DNA from: Pseudomonadota bacterium
GTDB taxonomy: Bacteria > Pseudomonadota > Gammaproteobacteria > Pseudomonadales > Pseudomonadaceae
Direction: 5' to 3'
Assembly (NCBI GenBank): GCA_023431055.1
Contig: JAEYXX010000126.1
Coordinates: 1-25,325, forward strand
DNA: 25,325 nucleotides
Positions 7,806-16,557 of this stretch are shown here, one piece after another. How positions within the stretch are numbered: the stretch's first letter is position 1; the number at the start of each line of letters is the position of its first letter. Under the pieces are notes generated by a model that was not told the origin of the DNA, ran no database searches, and saw only the letters and a program-made list of their open reading frames with translations. A program made the translations under genes and the position numbers.

Positions 7806-9254
7806 ATGCGTTTACCGCGCATGCGCAACGTGATGGCCTGGACGCTGGTGCTGATACTTTTGATCGTGGTGGCTCTGCTCGGCATACGTATCGCCGGGCT
7901 GTCGTCGCTGCCCGAGTTGGAGCCCTGGCACCGCCTGGTGCCGCAGGAGCTGGACGCAGACGAGCTGGACGCGAGCGACTGGCATGCCTACCTGAGCGCC
8001 GAGGCAGCCTTGTTCGAGCGCCTGCAGCGTGAGCTCATCGAGCCGGTCACGGCTTCCGGCGCGGCGCCGTACAGCCGTTACGCCAGCGACAGCCCGGTTT
8101 ACCCCGGCAATCTGCCTCGCGACTGGAATCGCTCCTTCATCCTGCCGCCACCGGGAACCGCGCGCGGCGTGGTGGTGTTGCTGCATGGCCTTACCGATTC
8201 GCCTTACAGCCTGCGTCATATCGCCCAGCACCTGAGCGAGCAGGGCCTGCTCGCCGTGGTACCACGCATGCCCGGCCATGGCACGGTGCCGGCGGCGCTT
8301 ACCGCTGCACATTGGGAGCAATGGCTGGCGACCACGCGCCTGGCCGTACGCGAGGCGCGGCGCCAGGTGCCGGACGGGCCGCTGTATCTGATCGGCTATT
8401 CCAATGGCGGTGCTCTTGCGCTTCGTTACAGTCTGGCGGCGCTGGAAGATGAGCAGTTGGCCATGCCGCAACGCCTGGTGCTGATCTCGCCGATGATCGG
8501 CGTCACCAGCTACGCCCGTTACGCCGGGTTGGCGGCCCTGCCGGCAGTGTTGCCAGCCTTCGCCAAGTCGGCCTGGATGAACGTGCTGCCAGAGTTCAAC
8601 CCGTTCAAATACAACTCCTTCCCGGTGCAGGCGGCGCGGCAGACCTACGAGCTGACCCGCGAGGTGCAGAATGCCTTCGACGCCGCCGAGGCTGATGGCC
8701 GGTTGTCGCGACTGCCACCGGTACTGGCCCTGCAATCACTGGCCGACAGCACCGTGAGCACGCCGGCGGTGGTGCATCGGCTGTTCGACCGTCTGCCGGC
8801 CAACGGCAGCGAGCTGGTGGTGTTCGATATCAATCGTTCGCAGGCAGCCAGCTCCCTGCTGCGGGCCGATATGAGCGGGTTGCTGGAGCAGTTGCTGCCA
8901 CCGGCCAAGCGGGACTACGACCTGACCGTGGTCGGTGTGGCCCCCGAGCAGGGCCGTGCGGTCGAGGCCCGACGTATCGCCGCGGGCAGCCAGCAGGTGC
9001 AGCGTCAGCCGCTGGGTGTGGATTACCCGAGCCAGCTGTTCTCGCTTTCGCACGTGGCCTTGCCGTTTCCGCCCGGCGATCCGCTGTATGGCAGTGATCC
9101 GGTAGCGGGCGAAGACTACGGCGTGGCCCTCGGCACCCTGGCACCGCGCGGTGAGCGCGGCGTACTGGTGGTGGGGCTGGACAGCCTGCAGCGGGCGACG
9201 TCCAACCCCTTCTACGATTACCTGCTGCAGCGTATCGAAGAGGATCTGCGCTGA
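7806..9254 (+). CDS. Membrane-anchored alpha/beta hydrolase (lipase/esterase-like)
   Basis: A 482-residue serine hydrolase. GGAGG at 7795-7799 fixes the ATG at 7806. One N-terminal membrane helix (about 9-31) anchors the protein, with the catalytic part probably periplasmic. The hydrolase core shows the oxyanion HG with LTDSPYS (127-135), MPGHGT (155-160), and the nucleophile elbow GYSNGG (197-202, Ser199 as nucleophile). A late SLSHVALPF (about 414-422) is the best candidate for the catalytic histidine, and the acid is probably Asp in LADSTVS (about 313-319). It is longer than ordinary monoacylglycerol lipases because of an N-terminal extension and an insert before the histidine. The substrate cannot be told from sequence. 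Confidence 0.88.
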   Translation: MRLPRMRNVMAWTLVLILLIVVALLGIRIAGLSSLPELEPWHRLVPQELDADELDASDWHAYLSAEAALFERLQRELIEPVTASGAAPYSRYASDSPVYPGNLPRDWNRSFILPPPGTARGVVVLLHGLTDSPYSLRHIAQHLSEQGLLAVVPRMPGHGTVPAALTAAHWEQWLATTRLAVREARRQVPDGPLYLIGYSNGGALALRYSLAALEDEQLAMPQRLVLISPMIGVTSYARYAGLAALPAVLPAFAKSAWMNVLPEFNPFKYNSFPVQAARQTYELTREVQNAFDAAEADGRLSRLPPVLALQSLADSTVSTPAVVHRLFDRLPANGSELVVFDINRSQAASSLLRADMSGLLEQLLPPAKRDYDLTVVGVAPEQGRAVEARRIAAGSQQVQRQPLGVDYPSQLFSLSHVALPFPPGDPLYGSDPVAGEDYGVALGTLAPRGERGVLVVGLDSLQRATSNPFYDYLLQRIEEDLR

Positions 9255-9316
9255 GCTCAGAGGCGGCCAGCAGGTCGCTGCCCCGCTAAGTTGCAGCTGG
9301 TGCGGCCGGCGCAGGG

Positions 9317-10666
9317 CTACTCGGCGCTGGGCTTACGATAGGTAAGCTGGGCGACGTCCAGCTCCAGGTCGTAATACCAGATGGCCGCCACTTCGTTGCC
9401 TTCCAGCGCTACGATTGCGAGCTGATCGCCGTTGGGTACCAGCAGCACCGGCGGTGCCGGTCTGTTATCGCTGTCGTACAGGCGTTTGAAGCCTGTGAGT
9501 CGATCGCTGATCTTTTCCTTGCTGCCCAGTGGAACGCCATCGCCGGACATGAAGAACAGCGAGCCCCATGAGGTCCAGCCAACGTAGCGGTCGTTTGTCT
9601 GGTCATAGGCGAGCGATTGCAGGTCTATCTGCTCCAGGGAGCGGAAATCCTGCCAGGCACCGCGTTTGGTGTCGTAGCGATAGATAAAGCCCTCACCGCC
9701 GAGGCTCACCAGAGTGATCAGATCTCGGTGGCTGTCGTAGGCCAGTGCCGTGGGCCAGGAAAGCCGGGGGAAATCGTCGGGCATGGCACTCTCGAGGACC
9801 TCTCCGGTGTGCCTGTCGCTAATCCGCAGCTCGTGGCCAGACAGTTGGAACAGACGCCCTTGTCGGTCTATGGCCTGTTTGTCCGTGGCGACGAATAATG
9901 GGGCCTTCCGAGTCTTAGGCCCCTGAAGGGTCCAAGGCACAGCCTGCAAGTCGGGGCCCGTCAGTTCGAACTCGAAATCGCGCAGTGGACGTTCCGGCAT
10001 GGCGCCGGCTACGCTGAGCCGCGGGTCATCCGTAGCGATGCGCGACAGGGTGACGACTCCGGGAACTTCGTAGGAGCCGCGAAAGCTGTCGATTCGTCCG
10101 ATGCCGTACTTGCTCTTGAGTTGCTGAAGCAGGTCGACGAACTTGCTGTTTTCGGTATCGGTGGCGTAGGGCAGGCGGCTCACGTATACCGGCACTTCCC
10201 CCTCGACCGTTACGCTGGGCTTTTCGTAGGCCGCAACGATGATGGCCTTTAACCGCGTATTGGCGCTCGGTCGGACCTGCCAGGCAATACGCTCGTAACT
10301 GGTCAACACCAGCACGACCTCCTTGCCAGGGCGCTCGATGTTGACGACCGAAATGCTACCTCCCTGCCTGACGGTGGTGTAGCCGGAAACCACCAGCACT
10401 TCCGCCGTTTCAGGCAGCTTGCCGGGTGCGTCCTGAATCAGTCGCTGGCTCGTGGTTGCGGGTCGCGCAGGCGCAGGCGCCGGTTCACGTACTGGCTGGG
10501 CCAGCACCTCGCGCAGCGGTTCGCCACGCTGCTCCAGCAGCAGGCGATTGAGTTGTCGGTTGTCGAGGTAGAGCGTGCCCAGTATCAGCAGCAGGACGAG
10601 GGTTAGCAGGTTGGTGAAAACGAGCAGCGGCAGAAGCCGGCTGGTGCTTGTGTGCGGTTGCGTCAT
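9317..10666 (-). CDS. Membrane-anchored envelope protein of unknown function, possibly beta-propeller
   Basis: A 449-residue protein. The ATG at 10666 is preferred over an upstream in-frame start because AAGGA precedes it by eight bases. One membrane helix (about 14-34) is followed by a proline/alanine-rich linker (REPAPAPARPATT) and then a domain with VNIERPGKEVVLVLTSYE (about 129-146) that I recall as a recurring but unnamed beta-rich segment in bacterial surface proteins. The C-terminal half has repeated strand-turn units (LAYDSHRDLITLVS, SLAYDQTNDRYVGWTS) like those of propeller folds. The convergent hydrolase ends 62 bp away. No catalytic motif is visible. Confidence 0.75.
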   Translation of the reverse strand: MTQPHTSTSRLLPLLVFTNLLTLVLLLILGTLYLDNRQLNRLLLEQRGEPLREVLAQPVREPAPAPARPATTSQRLIQDAPGKLPETAEVLVVSGYTTVRQGGSISVVNIERPGKEVVLVLTSYERIAWQVRPSANTRLKAIIVAAYEKPSVTVEGEVPVYVSRLPYATDTENSKFVDLLQQLKSKYGIGRIDSFRGSYEVPGVVTLSRIATDDPRLSVAGAMPERPLRDFEFELTGPDLQAVPWTLQGPKTRKAPLFVATDKQAIDRQGRLFQLSGHELRISDRHTGEVLESAMPDDFPRLSWPTALAYDSHRDLITLVSLGGEGFIYRYDTKRGAWQDFRSLEQIDLQSLAYDQTNDRYVGWTSWGSLFFMSGDGVPLGSKEKISDRLTGFKRLYDSDNRPAPPVLLVPNGDQLAIVALEGNEVAAIWYYDLELDVAQLTYRKPSAE

Positions 10667-10755
10667 CCTAACGTCCTTGTTGGGGCCGGCGAGCGGAATG
10701 CAGTGCCGTCTGGCGATAGTGTGCGACAGAGCCACGGCCTGTCCAGGTCGGGAAA

Positions 10756-10774
10756 CGGTGCGCCATGCGCACCG
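10756..10774 (-). terminator. Probable terminator of the chemoreceptor gene
   Basis: CGGTGCG (10756-10762) and CGCACCG (10768-10774) form a 7-bp GC-rich stem. On the minus strand it begins seven bases after the chemoreceptor stop codon and is followed by TTT. The stem is short and the T run weak. Confidence 0.5.
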
Positions 10775-10780
10775 CTTGCC

Positions 10781-12427
10781 TTACAAACGGAAGCGCCCCA
10801 CCAACCCGTCCAGTTGCGTGGAGAGCGCCTGCAGATCGCTGCTGGCCTGGTTGAGCTGATCGGCGATATGGGTGGTGCCCACGGTCAGTTCGTTGATGTC
10901 GACGATATTGCGGTTGATGTCCTCGACCACGCTGGACTGTTCCTCGGTGGCGGTGGCGACCTGGATGTTCTGATCGCTGATCTGGCCGATATGGCCGTTG
11001 ATTTGCTCCAGCGCAGCCGACGCCTTGCCCGCGTATTCCACCACCAGCGCGCTTTGCCGTTGGCCCTTGGCCATGGCCTCGACAGCCGAGCGTGATTCGT
11101 TCTGCAGACGGTCGATGACCTGCTGGATTTCCTCGGTGGAGGCGCCGGAGCGGCTGGCCAGGGTGCGTACCTCGTCCGCTACCACGGCGAAGCCACGACC
11201 CTGCTCGCCGGCTCGCGCTGCCTCGATGGCGGCATTGAGGGCGAGCAGGTTGGTCTGCTCGGAAATGCTGCGGATGGTGTTGAGCGTGGTGCTGATGGCT
11301 TCGGTCTGCGCAGCCAGGGCTTCGATCACCTTGCCCGCCTGTTCCAGCTCGCCGTTGAGCGCATCGATCTGCCCGCGCGCCTGGTCTACCACGGCGCTAC
11401 CATCGCTGGCGTACTGGGTCGCCTCACGGGCGACATTGGCCGCGTTCTCGGCGTTACGGGCAATCTCGTTGACGGTCGAGCCCAGTTCGTTGATAGCGGT
11501 AGCCACCTGCACCGTACGGTCGCTCTGCGCGGTGCAGTTGCTCTGGGTCAGGCGCGCGCGCTCGGCCACGTCGCGGGCCATGCCCGAAAGCTGGCGCGAG
11601 TTGTCGGCGAGCTGGCGCATCGCGCCGTGCACCTTGTCGATGAACTGGTTGAAGCTGCGGGCGATCTCGCTCAGTTCGTCCTGGCCGGTCAGTTCGATGC
11701 GGGTGTCCAGCGCCAGGTTGTCTGCGGCCTGGCCCAGGCTGCTTTGCAGCACCTTCACGCGGCGGCGTAGCTGCACCACGATCAGCCAGGACATGACGAT
11801 CGATACCAGCAGACCGATGGCGATGATGACGATCTGGCGGGTCCGGCTCTCGTCGTAGCTCTTGGCACTGTGCAGGTACTGTTGTTCGGCCTGCTTGAGC
11901 AGAGCATCGAGCAAATCGTTGGTGCCTTGACGCATCACCCCGTAGGTCTTGGCGTACTGGTCGCGGTAGATCTGCTGGGCCTTGGCCATGTCGCCTGCGT
12001 CGAAGGCGGCGAGCATCGGATTGATCTCGTTGCTGACCATGGCTTCGAACTGGTCGAGCAGCTGTTGCGCCTGCGCCTTGCGCTCAGCGTTGACCTGGGC
12101 GGCTACGGCCTGGCGCATCGCTTCGCGCATACCGGGGATGTCTTCGTTGCGGGCGTCCTGCACGCGGGATTTGACACCGCGTTCATCGCGCAACGGGGTG
12201 TCCTGAAGCAGCATCATGTCTATCCCTACGCGCATGCGCGGGATGCGCGAGGCCACCTCGGCCATGGCGCGCATCGGTGCGGCAGTATTGTTATAGAGGA
12301 CCTCGGTGTCCCGATGCATGCTGGACATGCTGCTCAGGCTGGTCAGCGCCACCAGCAACAGGGCGATACAGGGAATCGCCACCGCGATGATCAGGCGGGT
12401 TTTCAGAGAGAGGGCGTCGAGACGCAT
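10781..12427 (-). CDS. Methyl-accepting chemotaxis protein (4-helix-bundle sensor)
   Basis: A 548-residue chemoreceptor that passes ligand binding to the CheA/CheW complex. Start at the ATG at 12427 after AAAGGAG. Domains: membrane helix 1 (about 11-34); a periplasmic, all-helical sensor of about 160 residues of the 4HB_MCP type (with [13 protein letters not shown] near 46-58); membrane helix 2 (199-220); HAMP (about 221-275); and a long coiled-coil signalling domain with the invariant hairpin tip around [20 protein letters not shown] and [15 protein letters not shown]. It ends FRL without a CheR-docking pentapeptide. The ligand is unknown. Confidence 0.95.
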   Translation of the reverse strand: MRLDALSLKTRLIIAVAIPCIALLLVALTSLSSMSSMHRDTEVLYNNTAAPMRAMAEVASRIPRMRVGIDMMLLQDTPLRDERGVKSRVQDARNEDIPGMREAMRQAVAAQVNAERKAQAQQLLDQFEAMVSNEINPMLAAFDAGDMAKAQQIYRDQYAKTYGVMRQGTNDLLDALLKQAEQQYLHSAKSYDESRTRQIVIIAIGLLVSIVMSWLIVVQLRRRVKVLQSSLGQAADNLALDTRIELTGQDELSEIARSFNQFIDKVHGAMRQLADNSRQLSGMARDVAERARLTQSNCTAQSDRTVQVATAINELGSTVNEIARNAENAANVAREATQYASDGSAVVDQARGQIDALNGELEQAGKVIEALAAQTEAISTTLNTIRSISEQTNLLALNAAIEAARAGEQGRGFAVVADEVRTLASRSGASTEEIQQVIDRLQNESRSAVEAMAKGQRQSALVVEYAGKASAALEQINGHIGQISDQNIQVATATEEQSSVVEDINRNIVDINELTVGTTHIADQLNQASSDLQALSTQLDGLVGRFRL

Positions 12428-12496
12428 GGGGCAAGGCTCCTTTAGAAAGGGCTGTTGCGGCGCACGGCCAGCATACAGAACGGTATCGCTTGGACT

Positions 12497-12524
12497 GTAT
12501 CGGCAGCTCTTGCTTGGTGCATGA
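12497..12524 (-). promoter_or_regulatory. Possible sigma-28 (FliA) promoter for the chemoreceptor
   Basis: On the minus strand GCCGATAC (12504 down to 12497) matches the FliA -10 consensus GCCGATAA at seven of eight bases. TCATG lies 15 bases upstream at 12524-12520 and resembles the -35 (TCAAG/TAAA). Chemoreceptor genes are often FliA-dependent. The start codon is about 70 bp downstream. Confidence 0.4.
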
Positions 12525-12716
12525 GGGCTGGTTTGACTTATTTTGGTGCGGCAGTCGAGATCTCCGCTGCCGCTAGCCGTCGCTGACCAGGGGCACAGCC
12601 TCCATGCCCGCCACCACCTCCCGGGTGATAAAAGGGGAGCGACAGATCCTGCGCTCGACCCGTTGCACGCCATCAGGCATCTTGTCGCCCTCCATGGTTA
12701 CAGGAATCGCCATCCT

Positions 12717-13244
12717 ATGTTCGAGATCCAGCCTATAGAGCCTTCCGCCTATCGCCAGCAGACGCGCCGCAGCACGGCGGTGATCGCCGTTATCTTCGTG
12801 GCGCTGGCCATGCTCTGCGCCACGCTGAGTACGCAGGTGTTCGGCACGCCTGGGGGCGACAACTTCAAATGGAATTTGCTCGGTGTGGTGGTGGGTTTGG
12901 CGCTGACCATCGCTCTGGTACGCCAGCAACTCTGGTCACGGCCGTTCATGGCAGCGGCCGTCTATGGCTGGCAGCTCAAACGCAGCCTGATGCGCGTCAC
13001 CAACGTCATGCATCACGTCAGGGCAGGTGTGGCGCAAGGGGATGACAGCGCGATGAAGCTGCTGCGCTTCTACCATCTGGGCGTGACCCAGATGCACCAG
13101 CTGGACGCCAACTCCAGCGAGCTGAGCCAGATGGTGCGTGAGATCGACGCTCACCGTGAGGCGATGGAGCAGCAGGGGCTGGACATCAAGCAGACGCGGC
13201 TCGATCCGGCCTGGCTGGAACGGGTGAAGGCGTTCAAGGTCTGA
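12717..13244 (+). CDS. DUF3087 family membrane protein
   Basis: A 175-residue protein matching my memory of the DUF3087 family of Pseudomonas and relatives, which starts MFEI.P.....YR.QTRRST. The ATG at 12717 gives that N-terminus; AGGAA at 12702-12706 is a modest ribosome site. Two membrane helices (about 21-42 and 52-72) form a hairpin, followed by a cytoplasmic, mainly helical tail rich in Gln, Glu and His (about 85-175) with coiled-coil character. The function is unknown. It is divergent from the chemoreceptor with 289 bp between them, in which I see only the possible FliA site. Confidence 0.85.
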   Translation: MFEIQPIEPSAYRQQTRRSTAVIAVIFVALAMLCATLSTQVFGTPGGDNFKWNLLGVVVGLALTIALVRQQLWSRPFMAAAVYGWQLKRSLMRVTNVMHHVRAGVAQGDDSAMKLLRFYHLGVTQMHQLDANSSELSQMVREIDAHREAMEQQGLDIKQTRLDPAWLERVKAFKV

Positions 13245-13404
13245 ACAAGCGGGCCCCGGGGCGTGGACTGCTGCAGCGGCAGGCGACATATCCCCTGACA
13301 TTTGCCCGACCTCGTGGTCAACGCTTAAAGGTTATTGAAAGGTTCGCCTCTTAGCCTCCGCACGCGCCTTTGGCGTGCCTACAAGAAAAAGAGGAGAAAG
13401 CGGT

Positions 13405-14715
13405 TTGTTGACCCTGATTGGCCTGTTGACCATCTGCAGCCTGGTTGTGCTGCTGCTTATCGGGCGCATGTCGCCTGTTCTGCCATTGATCGTGGTGCCG
13501 CTGCTGGGCGCCCTGGCTGCGGGCTTTGGCCCGGAGGCGATTTCCGGTTTCTTCACCGATGGCATCGGCCGCGTGACGGCGATTGCCACTATGTTCGTGT
13601 TTGCCATCACCTTTTTCGGCGTGCTGCAGGACACAGGCCTGTTTAGGCCCCTGATCAATGGCATGGTGCGCCTGACCCGCGGCAACGTGATCGCGGTAAC
13701 CGTCGCCACGGCGGTGATCGGCATGCTGGCGCACCTCGACGGTGCCGGCGCCACCACCTTCCTGCTCACCGTTCCCGCGTTGCTGCCGCTGTACAAGCAG
13801 TTGCGCATGAGCCCGTACCTGATGCTGCTGTTGCTGGCGATCGGCGCCGGTATCTTCAACATGTTGCCCTGGGCCGGGCCGCTGGGCCGTGCCTCGGCCG
13901 TGACCGGCATCGAGGTCACCGAGCTGTGGCGTCCGCTGATCGCCATCCAGGGTATCGGTGTGGTGTTGTTGGTAGCCTTGGCGGCGCTGCTGGGTTGGCG
14001 TGAGCAGCGCCGTATCGCCGCCGGCAAGAGCGGGGATGAAGGTGTACTGGTGGAAACCAGCACTGACTTGCATGAGCCAAGCGCCGAGGAGCTCGCTCTG
14101 GAGCGCCCGCGTCTGCTCTGGGCCAACTCCGCGTTGTTCCTGGCGGTGCTGGTATCGCTGTTCTCTGGCGTGCTGCCGGCCGGCTATATCTTCATGATCG
14201 GTCTGTGCCTGGCGCTGCTGATCAACTACCCCGGCGGCAAGGCGCAGATGCAGCGTATCTCCGCCCACGCTCCGGCTGCGCTGAGCATGGGCATGATCAT
14301 CCTGGCGGCTGGCTCGATGCTCGGCATCTTCACCGGCACCGGCATGCTTACCTCCATCGCCCAGGACCTGGCGCGTGTGCTGCCGGCACCATTGGTAGGG
14401 CAGATGCACATCGTGCTGGGCCTGTTCGGCCTGCCGATGGAGCTGATGCTGAGCACCGACGCCTACTACTTCGGCCTGCTGCCAGTAACACTGGAAGTGG
14501 TCGGTGCCCAGGGCGTCGAGCCGGCCAGCGTGGTCTATGCGCTGACCATCGGTAACATCATCGGCACCTTCATCAGTCCGTTCTCGCCGGCGCTATGGCT
14601 GGCACTGGGCCTGGCCGGGCTGGATCTGGGCCGGCACATCCGCTACTCGCTGTGGTGGATGTGGGGCTTCTCGCTGGTGCTGTTCGGTGCGGCCTGGGCG
14701 CTCGGGTTGTTCTAG
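13405..14715 (+). CDS. CitMHS-family citrate/tricarboxylate:cation symporter
   Basis: A membrane carrier of the CitM/CitH group, which imports citrate or related tricarboxylates complexed with a divalent metal in symport with protons. About 436 residues with roughly 11-12 helices. No ATG is available: AGGAG at 13392-13396 points to TTG at 13405 (spacing eight) or TTG at 13408; a GTG at 13375 is upstream of the ribosome site. Family-type segments include FFGVLQDTGLFRPLI, the conserved HLDGAGATTFLLTVPALLP, NMLPWAGPLGRA and, near the end, STDAYYFGLLPV and IGTFISPFSPALWLALGL. It ends in a hairpin shared with the convergent GntR regulator. Confidence 0.9.
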   Translation: MLTLIGLLTICSLVVLLLIGRMSPVLPLIVVPLLGALAAGFGPEAISGFFTDGIGRVTAIATMFVFAITFFGVLQDTGLFRPLINGMVRLTRGNVIAVTVATAVIGMLAHLDGAGATTFLLTVPALLPLYKQLRMSPYLMLLLLAIGAGIFNMLPWAGPLGRASAVTGIEVTELWRPLIAIQGIGVVLLVALAALLGWREQRRIAAGKSGDEGVLVETSTDLHEPSAEELALERPRLLWANSALFLAVLVSLFSGVLPAGYIFMIGLCLALLINYPGGKAQMQRISAHAPAALSMGMIILAAGSMLGIFTGTGMLTSIAQDLARVLPAPLVGQMHIVLGLFGLPMELMLSTDAYYFGLLPVTLEVVGAQGVEPASVVYALTIGNIIGTFISPFSPALWLALGLAGLDLGRHIRYSLWWMWGFSLVLFGAAWALGLF

Positions 14716-14736
14716 ACCACGCCCAGCATGTACCGC

Positions 14737-14762
14737 ACACGCCCGGGCTTGCCCGGGCGTGT
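14737..14762. terminator. Bidirectional terminator between citrate-type carrier and GntR gene
   Basis: ACACGCCCGGGC (14737-14748) is followed after TT by its exact reverse complement (14751-14762), a 11-12 bp GC-rich stem. It lies 21 bp after the carrier stop and 19 bp before the end of the convergent regulator gene. T runs are weak on both sides, as is common in high-GC genomes. Confidence 0.7.
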
Positions 14763-14781
14763 TGCATCTGGATAGAGGCGT

Positions 14782-15519
14782 TTAGCTGATTTCCACCTGG
14801 TAGCGGAAGTTTTCCGCGGCCGCGCGCGACAGGCGATATTCCAGCGGGGTGCGGTCATAGCCCTGTGCGGTTCGTTCGATCACCACGCTCGGGCTGGCTT
14901 CAGCCACATCGAGCATGGCCGCAAGCTCGGCGTCGACGGCGGAGATCGTCAGGGTTTCCTTCGCTGACGCGATGCGCTGGCCACAGTGCTGCTCGTAGAA
15001 GGGGTAGAGCAACTGTGGAAAATCGTCCGGCGCGAGCTCCAGCAGGGCGCCGAAGCGTGAGGCGGGCAGCCAGATGCGCTCGTGAAACAGCGGGCGGCCG
15101 TCGACCAGGCGCAGGCGCTGGAGGAATACGCAGCGCTCGCCCTCAGCCAGCTGCAGTGCCTGGCGTGCTGCCGCATCAGCCGGTTCGAGACGGCATTCGA
15201 GGATACGGCTTTGCGGCACCTGCGGCTGGCCGCTGGCGCTGACCTGGCGGAAGAAGCGAAACAGCGAGCCATCGAAGTTCGGCCGCCGCACGAAGGTGCC
15301 GCGCCCCTGGGCACGCAGCAGCAGGCCTTCTGCAACCAGGGTTTCCACCGCCTTGCGCACCGTTCCCACGGCCACGCCGTACTGGCGGGTCAGCTCCGCT
15401 TCGGTGGGAATGGCCTCGCCGGGCAGCCATTCGCCCGCGGCGATCTTGCCCAGCATTTCGTCCCGTAACCGCTGATACAGCGGCAGGCGTTCGTCCTGTC
15501 CGAGAGCCGTGGTGCTCAT
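14782..15519 (-). CDS. GntR-family regulator, HutC/UTRA subfamily
   Basis: A 245-residue transcription factor. The ATG at 15519 is preferred (GAGG just upstream) over an in-frame start 33 bases earlier. Residues 12-80 form the winged helix: LPLYQRLRDEMLGKI, GEAIPTEAELTRQYGVAVGTVRKAVETLVAEGL and GRGTFV are diagnostic of GntR. The rest is a UTRA effector domain (LPASRFGALLEL, then SVVIERTAQGYDRTPLEYRLSR), which typically binds a small metabolite. It is divergent from the amidohydrolase/carrier pair, so control of those genes by their substrate is the natural model. MatR of rhizobial malonate operons is also GntR-type. Confidence 0.93.
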   Translation of the reverse strand: MSTTALGQDERLPLYQRLRDEMLGKIAAGEWLPGEAIPTEAELTRQYGVAVGTVRKAVETLVAEGLLLRAQGRGTFVRRPNFDGSLFRFFRQVSASGQPQVPQSRILECRLEPADAAARQALQLAEGERCVFLQRLRLVDGRPLFHERIWLPASRFGALLELAPDDFPQLLYPFYEQHCGQRIASAKETLTISAVDAELAAMLDVAEASPSVVIERTAQGYDRTPLEYRLSRAAAENFRYQVEIS

Positions 15520-15571
15520 AAACCTCACATCCAAAAGTCGACCGGCCGTCACTTTACCACCGGCCTGTAGA

Positions 15572-15601
15572 TTGACAGCACTCGATCTCTGTAGATACAG
15601 T
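15572..15601 (+). promoter_or_regulatory. Candidate promoter overlapped by a GntR-type operator
   Basis: TTGACA at 15572-15577 and TACAGT at 15596-15601, 18 bases apart, make a fair sigma-70 promoter for the amidohydrolase operon. Overlapping the -10 is the dyad CTGTAGATACAG (15589-15600), whose core GTAGATAC matches the general GntR consensus GTMTAKAC at seven of eight positions. A related word CTGTAGATTGACAG lies at 15565-15578. Binding here would block transcription. Confidence 0.5.
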
Positions 15602-15627
15602 CATATAAACATATATATGAATATATG
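15602..15627. promoter_or_regulatory. AT-rich dyad in the divergent regulator/operon spacer
   Basis: The 26 bases have the form CATATA-NN-CATATATATG-NN-TATATG and equal their reverse complement at 22 of 26 positions. It stands out sharply in GC-rich surroundings and directly follows the predicted promoter. It may be a second operator or a site of easy DNA opening. Confidence 0.45.
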
Positions 15628-15689
15628 AATTACAAGAAGCAGTCGCTCGTACCGGCGGCTCGTACAAGAATCGACAGAGGTATCGCTTC

Positions 15690-16520
15690 GTGACGCCCAT
15701 GCCTTATGCCGCAATCGCCGGCATCGACACTCACGCGCACATCTTTCGCCAGAACCTGCCCATGGTTCCCGGGCGCCGCTACAGCCCCAGCTATGACGCC
15801 AGCGTGGAGCAGTACCTGGCCCACCTGGACGCTTGCGGGCTGTCCCACGGGGTACTGATCCAGCCGAGCTTTCTTGGCACCGACAACCACTACATGGTCG
15901 CGGCGTTGCAGCGTTTCCCGGAGCGTTTGCGTGGCGTCGCGGTGGTCGACGCGCAGGTCAGTGATGCCGAGCTGGACGAATTGGCCGCCGCGGGTGTGGT
16001 GGGCATACGCCTGAACCTGATCGGCAAGGTGCTGGAGGACTACACCGGCCCGGCCTGGAACGGCCTGTTCCGCCGCCTGGCGCGACGCGGCTGGCAGGTG
16101 GAGATCCAGCGTGGTTTCGACGACCTGGCGCTGATCGTGCCGGCGATTCTCGAGTCAGGCGTCACCGTGGTGATCGATCATTTCGGCCTGCCGGCACCGA
16201 GCGTGCAGCTGGACGATCCGAAGCATGACACTTTCTTCGATCTGCTCGGCCAGGCGCCGGTGTGGATCAAGCTGTCGGCGGCCTATCGCAGCCAGTCCGA
16301 TCAGGCCCGTGCCCAGGCCATCGAAGCGCGCCTGCGTGAAGCCTGCGGTGGAGTAGGGCGATTCCTCTGGGGCAGTGACTGGCCCAACACCCAGTTCGAG
16401 TCGCAGACCCGTTACGATCAGCAGTTCGCGCTGCTCGAGGCCCTGCTGCCCAACCCCGAGGAGCGCCGTCGCGTTCTGGTGGACAACCCCGCAACTCTGT
16501 TCGGTTTCGCCTCGGCGTAA
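15690..16520 (+). CDS. Amidohydrolase of the COG3618 / LigI-like lactonase group
   Basis: A 276-residue TIM-barrel hydrolase. The GTG at 15690 is nine bases after AGAGG, better placed than the ATG at 15699. Metal- and substrate-site residues of the amidohydrolase superfamily are visible: HxH in GIDTHAHIF (His15, His17), His164 in VIDHFG, and Asp230 in GSDWPN. VWIKLSAAYR (191-200) is also typical. The group includes 2-pyrone-4,6-dicarboxylate lactonase and sugar lactonases; the exact substrate cannot be read from sequence. The following dicarboxylate carrier favours an acidic lactone or dicarboxylate-derived substrate. First gene of a two-gene operon. Confidence 0.88.
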   Translation: MTPMPYAAIAGIDTHAHIFRQNLPMVPGRRYSPSYDASVEQYLAHLDACGLSHGVLIQPSFLGTDNHYMVAALQRFPERLRGVAVVDAQVSDAELDELAAAGVVGIRLNLIGKVLEDYTGPAWNGLFRRLARRGWQVEIQRGFDDLALIVPAILESGVTVVIDHFGLPAPSVQLDDPKHDTFFDLLGQAPVWIKLSAAYRSQSDQARAQAIEARLREACGGVGRFLWGSDWPNTQFESQTRYDQQFALLEALLPNPEERRRVLVDNPATLFGFASA

Positions 16521-16557
16521 CCGTCGCTCACATCAGAACAACAAAAGGAATCAAATC

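Noticed and set aside
15690..16520. Naming the hydrolase 2-pyrone-4,6-dicarboxylate lactonase
   Set aside because: The metal-site motifs are shared by several lactonases of the same group, and no protocatechuate 4,5-cleavage genes are nearby.
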